Source of the DNA: Herbidospora mongoliensis | GTDB taxonomy: Bacteria > Actinomycetota > Actinomycetes > Streptosporangiales > Streptosporangiaceae | Assembly (NCBI RefSeq): GCF_001570545.1 | Contig: NZ_BBXD01000012.1 | Location: forward strand, 399,194-463,193 | DNA: 64,000 nt | Direction of reading: 5' to 3' | Shown here: one piece after another, positions 1-8,752 of the stretch | How the letters are laid out: each line of letters starts with the position of its first letter | Numbering within the stretch: the stretch's first letter is position 1 | The notes under the pieces: generated by a model | The model's database searches: none | What the model was told of the DNA's origin: nothing | Seen by the model: the letters and a program-made list of their open reading frames with translations, nothing else | Program-made: the position numbers and the translations under genes

Positions 1-838
1 GGGTGGTGATCTCCAGGTCGCGGATCGTCAGCCCGGTCGAGTACAGGGAGGCGACCACGATGTCGGGGTCTGCGGTGTGCAGGGTGGCGAAGCCCCCGCT
101 GACCTCGACGGCGGTCACCTCGGGGAGTCGTTCGAGCCCGGCGGCGGGCTGGGCGCCCAGGCGGAACCGGACCGTGCGGCCACCGGCTCGCCGCTTGATC
201 TCGGCGGGTGTGCCGTCGGCGACGATCCGGCCGCGTGAGAGGACGACCACCCGGTCGGCGTTCTCGTCGGCCTCTTCCAGGTGGTGGGTGGCGAAAAGGA
301 TCGTGCGGCCGCCCGCCGCGTAACGGCGGATGGCCGTCCAGAAGGCCCGCCGGGTCTCCACGTCGAGCGCGGCGGTCGGCTCGTCGAGGACGAGCACCTT
401 CGGCGCCCCCGCGACGGCCATCGCGAACCGCACCCGCTGCACCTGTCCGCCGGACAACCGGCCGGTGCGCCGCCTGGCCAGGTCGGTCAGGCCGGCGAGC
501 TCCAGCACGTCGTCCAGCGGCATCGGGTCGGGGTAGAGGCCGCCCACGAAACCGACGACCTCCCGCACGGTCAGGTTCGGGACCAGTTCCCCTTGCTGGA
601 TCATGGCGCCGACCAGCCCGTGCGCGGCGGCCTCGGCCGGGGCCTTCCCGAGCAGCTCGACCCGACCGGCATCGGGGGTGACGAGGCCGAGCATCATGCC
701 GATCATGGTGCTCTTCCCCGCCCCGTTGGGGCCGAGCACCGCGACGACCTGCCCGGCAGGCACCCGCAGGCTCACGTGTTCCACGGCCCGGACGTCCCCG
801 AACCTCTTGGCCACGCCCTCAACGCTGATCGCATCCAT
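1..838 (-). CDS. ABC transporter ATP-binding protein, C-terminus cut by window edge
   Basis: Reading the minus strand from ATG at 838 gives MDAISVEGVAKRFGDVRAVE and then a complete nucleotide-binding domain. It has Walker A GPNGAGKST, Q-loop QQGELVPNLT, signature LSGGQVQRVR, Walker [13 protein letters not shown] and H-loop ATHHLEEAD. The frame has no stop before base 1, so about 279 residues are visible and the end is missing. The layout, with a C-terminal tail after the H-loop, matches the DrrA/CcmA-like class that pairs with ABC-2 permeases in drug or lipid export. The partner permease would lie beyond base 1. The substrate cannot be told from this sequence. Confidence 0.9.
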   Translation of the reverse strand, partial: MDAISVEGVAKRFGDVRAVEHVSLRVPAGQVVAVLGPNGAGKSTMIGMMLGLVTPDAGRVELLGKAPAEAAAHGLVGAMIQQGELVPNLTVREVVGFVGGLYPDPMPLDDVLELAGLTDLARRRTGRLSGGQVQRVRFAMAVAGAPKVLVLDEPTAALDVETRRAFWTAIRRYAAGGRTILFATHHLEEADENADRVVVLSRGRIVADGTPAEIKRRAGGRTVRFRLGAQPAAGLERLPEVTAVEVSGGFATLHTADPDIVVASLYSTGLTIRDLEITT

Positions 839-921
839 GGCGACAACGGTAGAAAAGCCGGATGTGCGGGAGTAGTGAAGCTTGTCGGGTGATCATGCTG
901 ACAAAAGTCACATGGGTCGTC

Positions 922-1893
922 TCAGACGATGAGCGGGCCGGCCACCTTCAGTTCGTCGTGATCGATCAGCCGGCGGACGGACTCCAGCACGGCGTCCTGC
1001 GGCTGGTGGTTCGGTGCGTAGCCGAGGAGGGTCCTCGCCTTCCCGATGGAGCAGACGTGACTGCGGTGCAGGTGCTCCCAGCTCGCCTCCGCGTGCTCCG
1101 CGGGTGTGTCGCGGCGGAACTCCTCCCAGGTCACTGATTCCAGCGACGCGGTCTGCCCGAACCACGCCGCCGCCTGGCGCGCGTACCCGCGGACGTTGAG
1201 AGCGGTGGGGGCGACGACGTTGAAGTCCTGGCCCGCCGCCGCGTCCCGGTTGTGGACGGCCAGTTCGAAGGCCTGGGCGACGTCGTCGGCGTGGACGTGG
1301 TGCATGAGTTCGGCGCCGATTCCGGGGATGCGCAGCGGCTGCCCGGCTGACAGCGTGGTCCACACCGAGGGGTCGAGGTTGCCCAGCGGGCCGATCGGGT
1401 GCCAGCCGGGGCCGACGATGTGCCCCGGGTGCAGGGACGTGGTGACCAGTCCGCCGTCGGCGGTCTCCTGCTTCAGCATCCGCGCGATCCGGTCTTTCTG
1501 GATGCCGTACTCCCCGGCAGGGGCGGTGCCGGTGTCCTCGGAGATCGGCAGTGAGTCGCTGGGGCCGTACCGCCAGATGGAACCGCAGTGCAGCAGGTGG
1601 CCGGTCTCGCCCCGCAGCCGCTCGACCAGCGCGGTGGCCGATTCCAGCGTGAAGCAGACGAGGTCGACGACCACGTCGGGGTTCAGCCCGGCCACCGTGT
1701 CCCCGAAGGTGCCCTCGCGGTCCTGTCGCTCGCGGTCGGCGGCGACCTGGCGCACCTGCCCCCATTCGGGAGCGTCGGTGTAGGCGGTGCGGGAGCCCCG
1801 GCTGATGGTGACGACCTCATGTCCGGCCCGCACCAGCCGGGGGACGAGGTAGGTGCCGATGTGCCCGCTTCCGCCGATGACAACGATGCGCAT
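922..1893 (-). CDS. NAD(P)-dependent epimerase/dehydratase (extended SDR)
   Basis: The 323-residue protein starts with the Rossmann motif VVIGGSGHIGTYL and carries a YGIQK (YxxxK) catalytic pair. The middle region is typical of extended SDR sugar-nucleotide or sugar epimerases. I chose ATG at 1893 because GGAG sits 6 nt upstream. An ATG four codons earlier (1905) has a weaker site. It is divergent from fucD with about 210 bp between starts, so a role in the same sugar pathway is plausible but unproven. The substrate is not identifiable. The ABC ATPase gene lies 83 bp downstream on the same strand. Confidence 0.8.
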   Translation of the reverse strand: MRIVVIGGSGHIGTYLVPRLVRAGHEVVTISRGSRTAYTDAPEWGQVRQVAADRERQDREGTFGDTVAGLNPDVVVDLVCFTLESATALVERLRGETGHLLHCGSIWRYGPSDSLPISEDTGTAPAGEYGIQKDRIARMLKQETADGGLVTTSLHPGHIVGPGWHPIGPLGNLDPSVWTTLSAGQPLRIPGIGAELMHHVHADDVAQAFELAVHNRDAAAGQDFNVVAPTALNVRGYARQAAAWFGQTASLESVTWEEFRRDTPAEHAEASWEHLHRSHVCSIGKARTLLGYAPNHQPQDAVLESVRRLIDHDELKVAGPLIV

Positions 1894-1990
1894 GCGTGTC
1901 TCCATTCGTGTTAGATGCCCCACTCTGTCCTACCTTGACGTCCTGCCGTCCCGCGCACAGGACGGCCGAGCCGTCCGCCGAGCGGGGTAG

Positions 1991-2090
1991 ATTCATCGGG
2001 TTAAGCAAAGCCGAGAAGTGGCTGATTCGCTGATTTGTTGACGTCGGGCGGGTCCCGTCCTACCGTTCAATCCATATTCATCGGATCAAT
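1991..2090 (+). promoter_or_regulatory. fucD promoter with palindromic operator and upstream copy
   Basis: TTGACG (2038-2043) and TACCGT (2061-2066) are 17 bp apart and form a good sigma-70-like promoter. Just after the expected start of transcription is ATTCATCGGATCAAT (2076-2090). It is an imperfect palindrome in which 12 of 14 non-central positions match. The same leading sequence, ATTCATCGGGTTAA, recurs at 1991-2004 (12 of 14 identical), 85 bp upstream. Two spaced copies suggest a repressor that may loop DNA. The GntR gene just downstream of fucD is the obvious candidate; that link is inference. Confidence 0.55.
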
Positions 2091-2103
2091 TGGAGCTGGT
2101 CTT

Positions 2104-3399
2104 ATGCCGACGATCACCTCAGTGGACGTGATCGACGTCAGGTTCCCCACCTCCGCCACCCTCGACGGCTCCGACGCGATGAACCCGGACGGCGACTACT
2201 CCGCCGCCTACGTGGTCCTCGCGACCGATGACGACGACCTGGCGGGATACGGCCTGACCTTCACCATCGGACGCGGAAACGACCTCTGCGTGGCCGCCGC
2301 CCGCCAGATCGGGGCACGACTGGCCGGGCGGGACGTGGACGAGACGGCCGCCGACCTGGGCGGTCTCTACCGGGAGATCATGGCCGACAGCCAGATGCGC
2401 TGGCTGGGACCAGAGAAGGGCGTGGTGCACCTCGCCGCGGCCGCCGTGCTGAACGCCGCCTGGGACCTGGCCGCCCGCCGGGCCGGCAAGCCCTTGTGGC
2501 GTCTGGTGGCGGACATGTCGCCGGAGGAGATCGTCGCCGCGTGCGACTTCCGCTATCTGTCCGACGTGCTCACCCCTGCCGAGGCCGTCGAGATGCTCGC
2601 GCGGCTGCGGCCCACCCGCGAGGAACGCGTCGCCGAACTGGCCGAGCACGGCTATCCCGCCTACACCACCTCGCCCGGCTGGCTGGGCTACGACGACGAC
2701 AAGCTGCGGCGTCTGCTCCGGGAGGGGGTCGCCGAGGGCTGGACGCACGTCAAGCTCAAGGTCGGCGCGGACATCGACGACGACCTGCGGCGGCTGGCGA
2801 TCGCGCGCGAGGAGCTCGGCGACCGCCACCTGATGATCGACGCCAACCAGGTGTGGGACGTGCCCGAGGCCATCACCTGGGTGAACCGGCTGGCGGCCTA
2901 CGAGCCGCTGTGGATCGAGGAACCGACGAGCCCTGACGACGTCCTGGGTCACGCCGCCATCCGCAAGGCGATCACCCCCGTCGGCGTCGCGACGGGCGAA
3001 CACTGCCACAACAGGGTGATGTTCAAGCAGCTCCTGCAGGCGGAGGCGATCGACTACTGCCAGATCGACTCCTGCCGCCTGGCCTCGGTCAACGAGATCA
3101 TCCCCATCCTGCTGATGGCCGCCAAGTTCGGTGTGCCGGTGTGCCCGCACGCCGGGGGCGTCGGCCTGTGCGAGATCGTCCAGCACCTGTCGGTGATCGA
3201 CTACGTCTGTGTGAGCGGCAGCCTGGAAGGCCGGGTCCTCGAGTACGTCGACCACCTGCACGAGCACTTCACCGACCCGGTCCGGGTGGAACGGGGACGC
3301 TACCGCCTTCCCGGGCAGCCGGGCTACAGCGCCCGCATGCACCCGGATTCCGTCGACGCCTACCGCTACCCTGATGGCCCGCAGTGGGCCCGGCAGTAG
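2104..3399 (+). CDS. fucD: L-fuconate dehydratase (enolase superfamily)
   Basis: This 431-residue enolase-superfamily enzyme should remove water from L-fuconate to give 2-keto-3-deoxy-L-fuconate, in the non-phosphorylated L-fucose route in the cytoplasm. All expected catalytic residues are present. These are K217 and K219 (HVKLKVG), metal ligands D246 (IDANQ), E272 (WIEEP) and E299 (TGEH), and the general acid/base H349 (CPHAGG). Their spacing closely matches the characterised Xanthomonas enzyme. The start at 2104 has GGAG 8 nt upstream; an upstream extension to 2035 would run into the promoter. No fucose dehydrogenase or keto-acid aldolase is next to it. Related acid sugars remain possible substrates. 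Confidence 0.88.
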   Translation: MPTITSVDVIDVRFPTSATLDGSDAMNPDGDYSAAYVVLATDDDDLAGYGLTFTIGRGNDLCVAAARQIGARLAGRDVDETAADLGGLYREIMADSQMRWLGPEKGVVHLAAAAVLNAAWDLAARRAGKPLWRLVADMSPEEIVAACDFRYLSDVLTPAEAVEMLARLRPTREERVAELAEHGYPAYTTSPGWLGYDDDKLRRLLREGVAEGWTHVKLKVGADIDDDLRRLAIAREELGDRHLMIDANQVWDVPEAITWVNRLAAYEPLWIEEPTSPDDVLGHAAIRKAITPVGVATGEHCHNRVMFKQLLQAEAIDYCQIDSCRLASVNEIIPILLMAAKFGVPVCPHAGGVGLCEIVQHLSVIDYVCVSGSLEGRVLEYVDHLHEHFTDPVRVERGRYRLPGQPGYSARMHPDSVDAYRYPDGPQWARQ

Positions 3400-3409
3400 G
3401 GATGGCGAA

Positions 3410-4135
3410 GTGGGAGTCATCGAGACCGCGATCGACACGATCAAGCAGATGATCGTCGACGGCGAGCTGCGTCCCGGCCAGAAACTCCCCATCGAGAAGG
3501 AACTCGCCGACCAGCTCGGCATCGCCCGCAACACCCTGCGCGAGGCCGTGCGCGCGCTGATCGCCATGAGGGTCCTGCAGACGCGCCAGGGCGACGGCAC
3601 CTACGTCACCAGCCTCTCCCCGGCGCTGCTGCTCGACGGAATGAGTTTCGTCGCCGACATCCACCAGCACGCCGGTGCAGGGGAGTTCCTGCACGTGCGC
3701 CGGATCCTGGAGGCGGAGGCGACGGCTCTGGCGGCCGTCCGCATCCCCGACGAGCACCTCGTCGTGCTGGGCAACCTGCTGGAGGAGGCCGAGCGCCTCG
3801 CCGCGGCACCCGAGATCGACCACGGCAAACTCGTCGCCCTCGACCAGGACTTCCACTCGCTGATCACCTCCCACTGCGGCAACGCCGTGCTGGCCGCCGT
3901 CATCCAGAACATGTCCGGCCGCACGATCCGGGCCAGGATCTGGCGGGGCATGACCGACCCGCAGGCCGTGCAGCGCACGCTGGGGGAGCACCGCGCCGTC
4001 TATCAGGCCCTGCTCGCCCGCGATCCCGAGCGAGCTCGCATCCACGCCGCCATGCACGTCCTGGGCGTCGAAGAGAGCCTGCCGGATTTCGCGTCCGGGA
4101 GCCTCGGCACGACGGCGCCCCCGCTGCCCTCGTAG
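3410..4135 (+). CDS. GntR/FadR-family transcriptional regulator
   Basis: The 241-residue protein has an N-terminal winged helix (RPGQKLPIEKELADQLG, with NTLREAVRAL as recognition helix). A C-terminal FCD ligand domain follows, with metal-binding positions D and H in DQDFH, H in GEHRAVY and H in AAMHV. GTG at 3410, ten bases past the fucD stop and behind AGGGA, is the likeliest start. An ATG at 3374 inside fucD would add 12 unconserved residues. It is cotranscribed with fucD and probably senses a sugar acid to control it. It is clearly paralogous to the regulator at 8029. Confidence 0.88.
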   Translation: MGVIETAIDTIKQMIVDGELRPGQKLPIEKELADQLGIARNTLREAVRALIAMRVLQTRQGDGTYVTSLSPALLLDGMSFVADIHQHAGAGEFLHVRRILEAEATALAAVRIPDEHLVVLGNLLEEAERLAAAPEIDHGKLVALDQDFHSLITSHCGNAVLAAVIQNMSGRTIRARIWRGMTDPQAVQRTLGEHRAVYQALLARDPERARIHAAMHVLGVEESLPDFASGSLGTTAPPLPS

Positions 4136-4165
4136 GCACCCGGACGCGAGTCCCGGGACAGAGCG

Positions 4166-5203
4166 TCACTCCTGCGTCTTGCCCCCGGTGAGCCGGGAGA
4201 GGGCGAGCGCGGTGAGGATGATCGCTCCGTTGAGCGCCTCGATCCACTGCGCCGGCACGCCGGCGAGGGTGAGGACGTTCTGGATCATGTAGAGCAGCAG
4301 GATGCCGGTGAACGCGCCGAACACCGTGCCCTTGCCGCCGTTGAGGCTGACGCCGCCGATGACGGCGGCGGCGAACACCGTGAAGATCGCCCCGTCGCCC
4401 TGCGAGGCGGCCACCGAGGCCAGCCTGCCGGTCAGCAGCAGGCCGCCGACCGCGGCCAGCACGCTGGCGGTGATCAACGTGATCCACAGCACCCGGTCGG
4501 TGCGGATGCCCGCGGCCTTCGCGGCGTCGACGTTGCCGCCGATGGCGTACAGCGAGCGGCCGAACCCGGTGAAGCCCATGACCAGGACGCCGGCCGCGAA
4601 CAGCAGCAGGCAGATCCAGATCGAGGCGGGCACGCCGAACCACATCGCCGAACCCAGATAGATCATGGACTCCGGGAGGTTGAAGAAGGTCTGCCCGCCG
4701 GAGATGCCCGTGAGCAGGCCCCGCAGCACGATGAGCATGCCCAGGGTGACAATGAACCCGTTGAGCCCGAAGCGGACGATGAACAGGGCGTTCACCACCC
4801 CGATCAGCACCCCGACCGCCAGGGTGATGGGGATCGCCCAGAAGCCGGACAGCAGCCCGAGTCCGGACCCGGTCCCCACCGCGACCGTCAGCCAGGCGGC
4901 CACGCCGGGCGCCAGGCCGAAGGTCGACTCCAGCGACAGGTCCATCTTGCCGACGATCAGCACGAGCGCCTGCGCCAGGACGAGCAGCGAGATCTCCGAC
5001 ATGGTCTGCAGGATGTTGATCAGGTTGTCGGCCCGCAGGAAGATCGGGTGCACGATCTGCCCGACGATCGCGATCGCGATGATCGCCGGTACGAGCGCCA
5101 GGTCCCGCAACCGGGCCAGGCGCAGCCCGGCCGGTGTCCTCCTCCCCGGCCCCTTCGGCGCGGGCCGGCCGGTCTCCGCGGGGGCGGCGGTGGTCTCAGG
5201 CAT
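4166..5203 (-). CDS. Sugar ABC transporter permease (RbsC/AraH family)
   Basis: The 345-residue polytopic membrane protein has about nine or ten hydrophobic helices. It carries the family stretch around GLNGFIVTLGMLIVLRG and a late cytoplasmic loop, AAAVIGGVSLNGGKGTVFGA. It forms the membrane channel of a CUT2-type monosaccharide importer. Its start overlaps the ATPase stop by 8 nt, so translation is coupled. It is the last gene of the binding protein-ATPase-permease operon. The substrate is unknown; the flanking fucD points to a deoxy-sugar or its acid. The N-terminus is proline-, glycine- and arginine-rich before the first helix. Confidence 0.9.
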   Translation of the reverse strand: MPETTAAPAETGRPAPKGPGRRTPAGLRLARLRDLALVPAIIAIAIVGQIVHPIFLRADNLINILQTMSEISLLVLAQALVLIVGKMDLSLESTFGLAPGVAAWLTVAVGTGSGLGLLSGFWAIPITLAVGVLIGVVNALFIVRFGLNGFIVTLGMLIVLRGLLTGISGGQTFFNLPESMIYLGSAMWFGVPASIWICLLLFAAGVLVMGFTGFGRSLYAIGGNVDAAKAAGIRTDRVLWITLITASVLAAVGGLLLTGRLASVAASQGDGAIFTVFAAAVIGGVSLNGGKGTVFGAFTGILLLYMIQNVLTLAGVPAQWIEALNGAIILTALALSRLTGGKTQE

Positions 5204-6713
5204 CGAGGTCGACTCCTTCCATGGCCGCCACCATGTCGTGGTCGTGCCAGCCGGCGGCCAGTTCGGTGGTGACCCGGCCGTGGAACATCACCAGCACCCG
5301 GTCGCACAGCCGCAGATCGTCCAGTTCGTCGGAGGCGATCACGACGCCGGTGCCCTTCCCGGCGATCTCCTCGACCTTGGCGAGCAGGAACTCCTTCGAC
5401 CGCACGTCGACGCCCGCAGTCGGGGTGATCAGCACGAGCAGGCGGGGGTCGCTCGCCAGGGCACGGGCCATCACCACCTTCTGCTGGTTGCCGCCGGACA
5501 GGCCGTTGACGGGCAGCTCCGGGCCGGGGGTCTTGATGGCCAGATTCGTGATCATCTCGCGGGCGAGCCCGTCCCTCCTGCGTCCGCTCACGAGTCCCGC
5601 GGTGCCGAGCCGCTCCGGCACGGTCATGGTGGTGTTGTCGGCGATCGACATCAGCGGGATGAGGCCCTGGTGATGACGGTCCCGGGGGACCAGCCCCACT
5701 CCCGCCGCCAGCGAGTCGGGCACGCTGCCGGCGCGCGGACGCCGCCCGGCGACCTCGACCGTGCCCTCACCGGGAGCCCGCAGCCCCGCGATGGTCTCGG
5801 CCAGTTCGGTCTTCCCGCTGCCGCCGAGACCGGCCAGGCCGACGATCTCGCCTGCCTGGACGCGCAGGTCCACGCCGACGTACACCTCGCCGTCGGTCAG
5901 GCCGCGGGCGTCCAGGATCACGGGGGCCTCGGCGGGGACGGGAGAACGTGCTTGCCTGTCCCGCAGGCCGGCCGCCTCACCGGTCATCGCCGCGACCAGG
6001 TCGCCCTGGGGCAGCTCCCCGACCGGGGCGGTGAGGATGTGCCGGGCGTCCCGGAAGACCGTGACGGTGTCGCAGATCTCGTAGATCTCCTGCAGGTGGT
6101 GACTGATGAACAGGAAGGTGACCCCCTGCTCCCGCATCGCCCGCATCCGGTCGAAGAGCCGGGAGATCGCCGCTCCGTCGAGCTGCGCGGTCGGTTCGTC
6201 CAGGATGATGAACCGCGCACCGAACGACAGAGCCCTGGCGATCTCCACGAACTGCCGCTGTTCCACGCCCAGTTCACCGGCCGACCGGCGGACGTCGACG
6301 TCCACCGACCAGGCCTCCAGGAGGTCGGCCGCCTTCCGCCACATGCTCTTCCAGCTCACCAGGCCGAGGCCGTTGTGGTCGTGCCGGTTCAGATACAGGT
6401 TCTCGGCCACGGTCAGCTCAGGGATGATCGTGGACTTCTGGTAGACGCAGGCGACCCGCTCCCGCCAGGCGTCCCGTTCCGACGAGCGGGGCGCCGGCCG
6501 CCCGGCGAACCGCACCTCACCTTCGTCGGGTTCCTGCAGGCCGGTCAGGATGGAGACGAGGGTGGACTTGCCCGCGCCGTTGCGCCCGACGAGGGCATGG
6601 GTCTCGCCCGGCGTGATCGTGATGTGGGCGCCGTCCAGCGCCACGGTCTCGCCGTACCTCTTGGTGATGCGCGCCGCCTCGCAGACGGCGGACGGGTTCG
6701 CGGAAGCGTCCAT
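5196..6713 (-). CDS. Sugar ABC transporter ATP-binding protein (RbsA/MglA family), altered second Walker B
   Basis: The 505-residue protein has two fused nucleotide-binding domains, as usual for CUT2 importers. The first is canonical, with Walker A GRNGAGKST and Walker B FIILDEPTAQLD. The second has the usual degenerate Walker A (GLGGSGKTE) and an intact LSGGNQQKV signature. Its Walker B reads LLVLITPTAGVD, so I429 and T430 replace the normal Asp-Glu. ATG at 6713 was chosen because MDASANPSAV precedes the domain; the open frame continues upstream into the binding-protein gene in another register. It is the middle gene of the operon. Confidence 0.9.
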   Translation of the reverse strand: MDASANPSAVCEAARITKRYGETVALDGAHITITPGETHALVGRNGAGKSTLVSILTGLQEPDEGEVRFAGRPAPRSSERDAWRERVACVYQKSTIIPELTVAENLYLNRHDHNGLGLVSWKSMWRKAADLLEAWSVDVDVRRSAGELGVEQRQFVEIARALSFGARFIILDEPTAQLDGAAISRLFDRMRAMREQGVTFLFISHHLQEIYEICDTVTVFRDARHILTAPVGELPQGDLVAAMTGEAAGLRDRQARSPVPAEAPVILDARGLTDGEVYVGVDLRVQAGEIVGLAGLGGSGKTELAETIAGLRAPGEGTVEVAGRRPRAGSVPDSLAAGVGLVPRDRHHQGLIPLMSIADNTTMTVPERLGTAGLVSGRRRDGLAREMITNLAIKTPGPELPVNGLSGGNQQKVVMARALASDPRLLVLITPTAGVDVRSKEFLLAKVEEIAGKGTGVVIASDELDDLRLCDRVLVMFHGRVTTELAAGWHDHDMVAAMEGVDLDA

Positions 6714-6724
6714 CGCCGTGCCTC

Positions 6725-7798
6725 TCAGCTGAGGTTGTTGCCCCAGAGCGACTTGTCGTCGTGCTTGACGCTGGGGATGCCTCCGTAGGTGCCGCCGTCG
6801 AGTGTGACGAGCGGCGCGGAGAGCTGGTCCTCCAGCAGACCAGGGCGGACCTCGATGATGGTGCTGTCGTGGTCGGTCTTCCCCGGGGCGAAGGTCTTGC
6901 CGTCGATCGCCGCCTTGGTGTACTCCAGCGCCCACTTGGCGTAGAGGTCGGCGGGCTGGGAGACGGTCGCGTCGATGTTGCCCGCGGCGATGTCCTTGAG
7001 CTCCTGCGGGATGCCGTCGTTGGAGACCACGAAGACGTGCTTGGGGTCGTCCGGCGCGACCAGCAGGCCACGCTGCTTGAGCACTTGGAGGGTGCCGGAC
7101 AGGGCGAAGCTCGACTGCATGTAGACGCCCTTGACGTCCGGATTGGCGGTGAGCACCGTCGACAGCTTCTGCGAGGCGACCGCGCCGTCCCAGTTCGTGG
7201 CCTCGCCGAAGACCTTGATGCCGGCGTAGTTCTGCGCCATGCACTCGTTGAAGGCCTCGGTCCGGTCCCGGCCGTTGATGGAGGCCAGGTCGCCCTGCAG
7301 CATGACGACCTTGCCCGCGCCCTTCAGCTTCTCGCCGAGGTAACGGCAGGCCTTCTCCCCGTACGCGCGGTTGTCTGCGCGTACGACCATGAAGGCGTTG
7401 CCCTGGTCGGGTCGGGTGTCGACCAGGACGACGGGGATCTTCTTGCCTTCGAGCTGCTGAAGCGTGGGAGCCACCGCCGCGGTGTCCTGCGGCGCCATGA
7501 CCAGCCCGCGGATGCCCTGGCTCACCAGGCTCTGCACGTTCGCCGTGAGCTTCGCGATGTCGTTCTGGGAGTTGGTGGTCTTCAGGTCGGCGCCGATCTC
7601 ACCGGCGAACTTCGGCACATAACTGATGTAGGAATTCCAGAAGTCGGTGTCGGAACGGGGATAGTCCACGCCGATGACCGGTTGCGCCGGGGCGTTGGCC
7701 GTCTGCCCGTTCGTGTCGTCCCCGCCGCACGCCGCCAACAGACAGGCCGTCATTGACAACGCCACGGCGAAGGGTAAGCGTCTGATTCTCATCTTCAC
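6725..7798 (-). CDS. Sugar ABC transporter substrate-binding lipoprotein
   Basis: The 357-residue periplasmic-binding-protein-like product begins with a basic signal, a hydrophobic stretch and the lipobox LLAAC, so it should be anchored to the outer face of the membrane by the Cys. The mature part (IGVDYPRSDTDFWNSY onward) has the two-lobe type I sugar-binding fold. It includes IRGLVMAPQD, IPVVLVDTRPD and VFVVSNDGIP, positions typical of RbsB-type ligand contacts. It heads the importer operon and is followed 11 nt later by the ATPase. The start at 7798 follows a clear AAGGAG. The ligand cannot be named. Confidence 0.9.
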   Translation of the reverse strand: MKMRIRRLPFAVALSMTACLLAACGGDDTNGQTANAPAQPVIGVDYPRSDTDFWNSYISYVPKFAGEIGADLKTTNSQNDIAKLTANVQSLVSQGIRGLVMAPQDTAAVAPTLQQLEGKKIPVVLVDTRPDQGNAFMVVRADNRAYGEKACRYLGEKLKGAGKVVMLQGDLASINGRDRTEAFNECMAQNYAGIKVFGEATNWDGAVASQKLSTVLTANPDVKGVYMQSSFALSGTLQVLKQRGLLVAPDDPKHVFVVSNDGIPQELKDIAAGNIDATVSQPADLYAKWALEYTKAAIDGKTFAPGKTDHDSTIIEVRPGLLEDQLSAPLVTLDGGTYGGIPSVKHDDKSLWGNNLS

Positions 7799-7839
7799 TC
7801 CTTCTGATGCTCTTCACGGTCGAGCCCGTCAGAGCACAG

Positions 7840-7961
7840 GACATGGGATGTCTTTCTACGACCGAAACCCAGTCGATGTCTAGAGCCTGTCGCCGACAGG
7901 GCGACGGCCTGCACATTCGAGAGTGCCGCAGACTGGAGAGATGCTGAGACATCACATGTCT
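7840..7961. promoter_or_regulatory. Cluster of palindromes between sugar ABC operon and GntR gene
   Basis: The 230-bp divergent intergenic region carries AGACATCACATGTCT (7947-7961, perfect, 6+3+6) and GGACATGGGATGTCT (7840-7852 core GACAT-N3-ATGTC). It also has a lone half-site ATGTCTA (7876-7882). A different perfect palindrome, CCTGTCG-C-CGACAGG, lies at 7886-7900. On the minus strand the half-site overlaps TAGACA, which is 18 bp from TAGAAA and may be the promoter of the binding-protein gene. The repeated GACAT-N3-ATGTC element is the likely binding site of the adjacent GntR regulator. The assignment is inference. Confidence 0.5.
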
Positions 7962-8028
7962 ATCTCGGACGGTGTCCTGGGTGAATGAGTGATTCACGGG
8001 CGCCGGGCATTGGGTGCAGGATGCACCT

Positions 8029-8742
8029 ATGTCTTTGACCGAGCAGGCCATCGTGCGCATCCGCCAGCTCATCAAGGACGGAATGCTCCCTCCCGGAGCG
8101 CGGCTGCCTCCCGAGCAGGACCTGGCGACCTCGCTGGGCCTGTCCCGCAACCTCCTCCGTGAGGCCGTCCGCTCCCTCGTCACGACGCGGGTGCTGGAAG
8201 TACGCCGGGGGGACGGCACGTATGTCACCTCGCTGGAACCCGCGCTCCTGCTCGAGGGGGTCGGCGTCGCGGTCGAGATGATGCAGGGGGACGACCTCCT
8301 GGAGATCACCGAGGTGCGGCGGCTGTTCGAGCCGGTGGCCACGGGCCTGGCGGCCAGCCGCATCTCAGCGGTCCAGCTGGCCGAGGTCCACCGTCATCTC
8401 AACGCCATGATCGGCGCGCAGGACGACGTCGAGATGCTCACCCACCACGACGACGCCTTCCACCGCGCCGTCTTCGAGGCGACGGGCAACCAGTCCCTGT
8501 GCGCCCTGCTCACCGGCATCGCCAGCCGCACGGTCCGGGCGCGCGTCTGGCGAGGACTCCTGGAAGGCAACGTGGCCGGCCGCACGGTCGCCGAGCACGT
8601 CTCCATCTACCGGGCGCTGGAAGCGGGGGACGTGGCACTCGCCCAAGCGGCGGCGCTCATGCACGTGAGCACGACCGAGACCTGGCTCCGGGAGAACCTC
8701 GTGCGCTCCTCGGCCCCGGACCCCGACGAACGGGTCATCTGA
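8029..8742 (+). CDS. GntR/FadR-family transcriptional regulator, paralogue of the one at 3410
   Basis: The 237-residue protein has an N-terminal winged helix (PPGARLPPEQDLATSLGLS, NLLREAVRSL) and an FCD domain with D and H in DDAFH, H in AEHVSIY and H in ALMHVS. ATG at 8029 follows AGGA at 8 nt; a GTG at 8014 would add five residues. It shares long identical blocks with the 3410 regulator (RGDGTYVTSL, PALLL, RARxWRG), so the two arose by duplication. It is divergent from the binding-protein gene and probably represses that importer. It converges on the ROK gene, with 10 bp between stops. Confidence 0.88.
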   Translation: MSLTEQAIVRIRQLIKDGMLPPGARLPPEQDLATSLGLSRNLLREAVRSLVTTRVLEVRRGDGTYVTSLEPALLLEGVGVAVEMMQGDDLLEITEVRRLFEPVATGLAASRISAVQLAEVHRHLNAMIGAQDDVEMLTHHDDAFHRAVFEATGNQSLCALLTGIASRTVRARVWRGLLEGNVAGRTVAEHVSIYRALEAGDVALAQAAALMHVSTTETWLRENLVRSSAPDPDERVI

Positions 8743-8752
8743 TCACGATCGG

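Noticed and set aside
922-1765. Alternative minus-strand frame (285 codons) overlapping the epimerase
   Set aside because: It is out of register with the Rossmann and YxxxK motifs and has shadow composition.
2119-3600. 493-codon minus-strand open frame opposite fucD
   Set aside because: Composition is typical of an antisense shadow in high-GC DNA, with no domain, while the plus strand encodes a complete enzyme with all catalytic residues.
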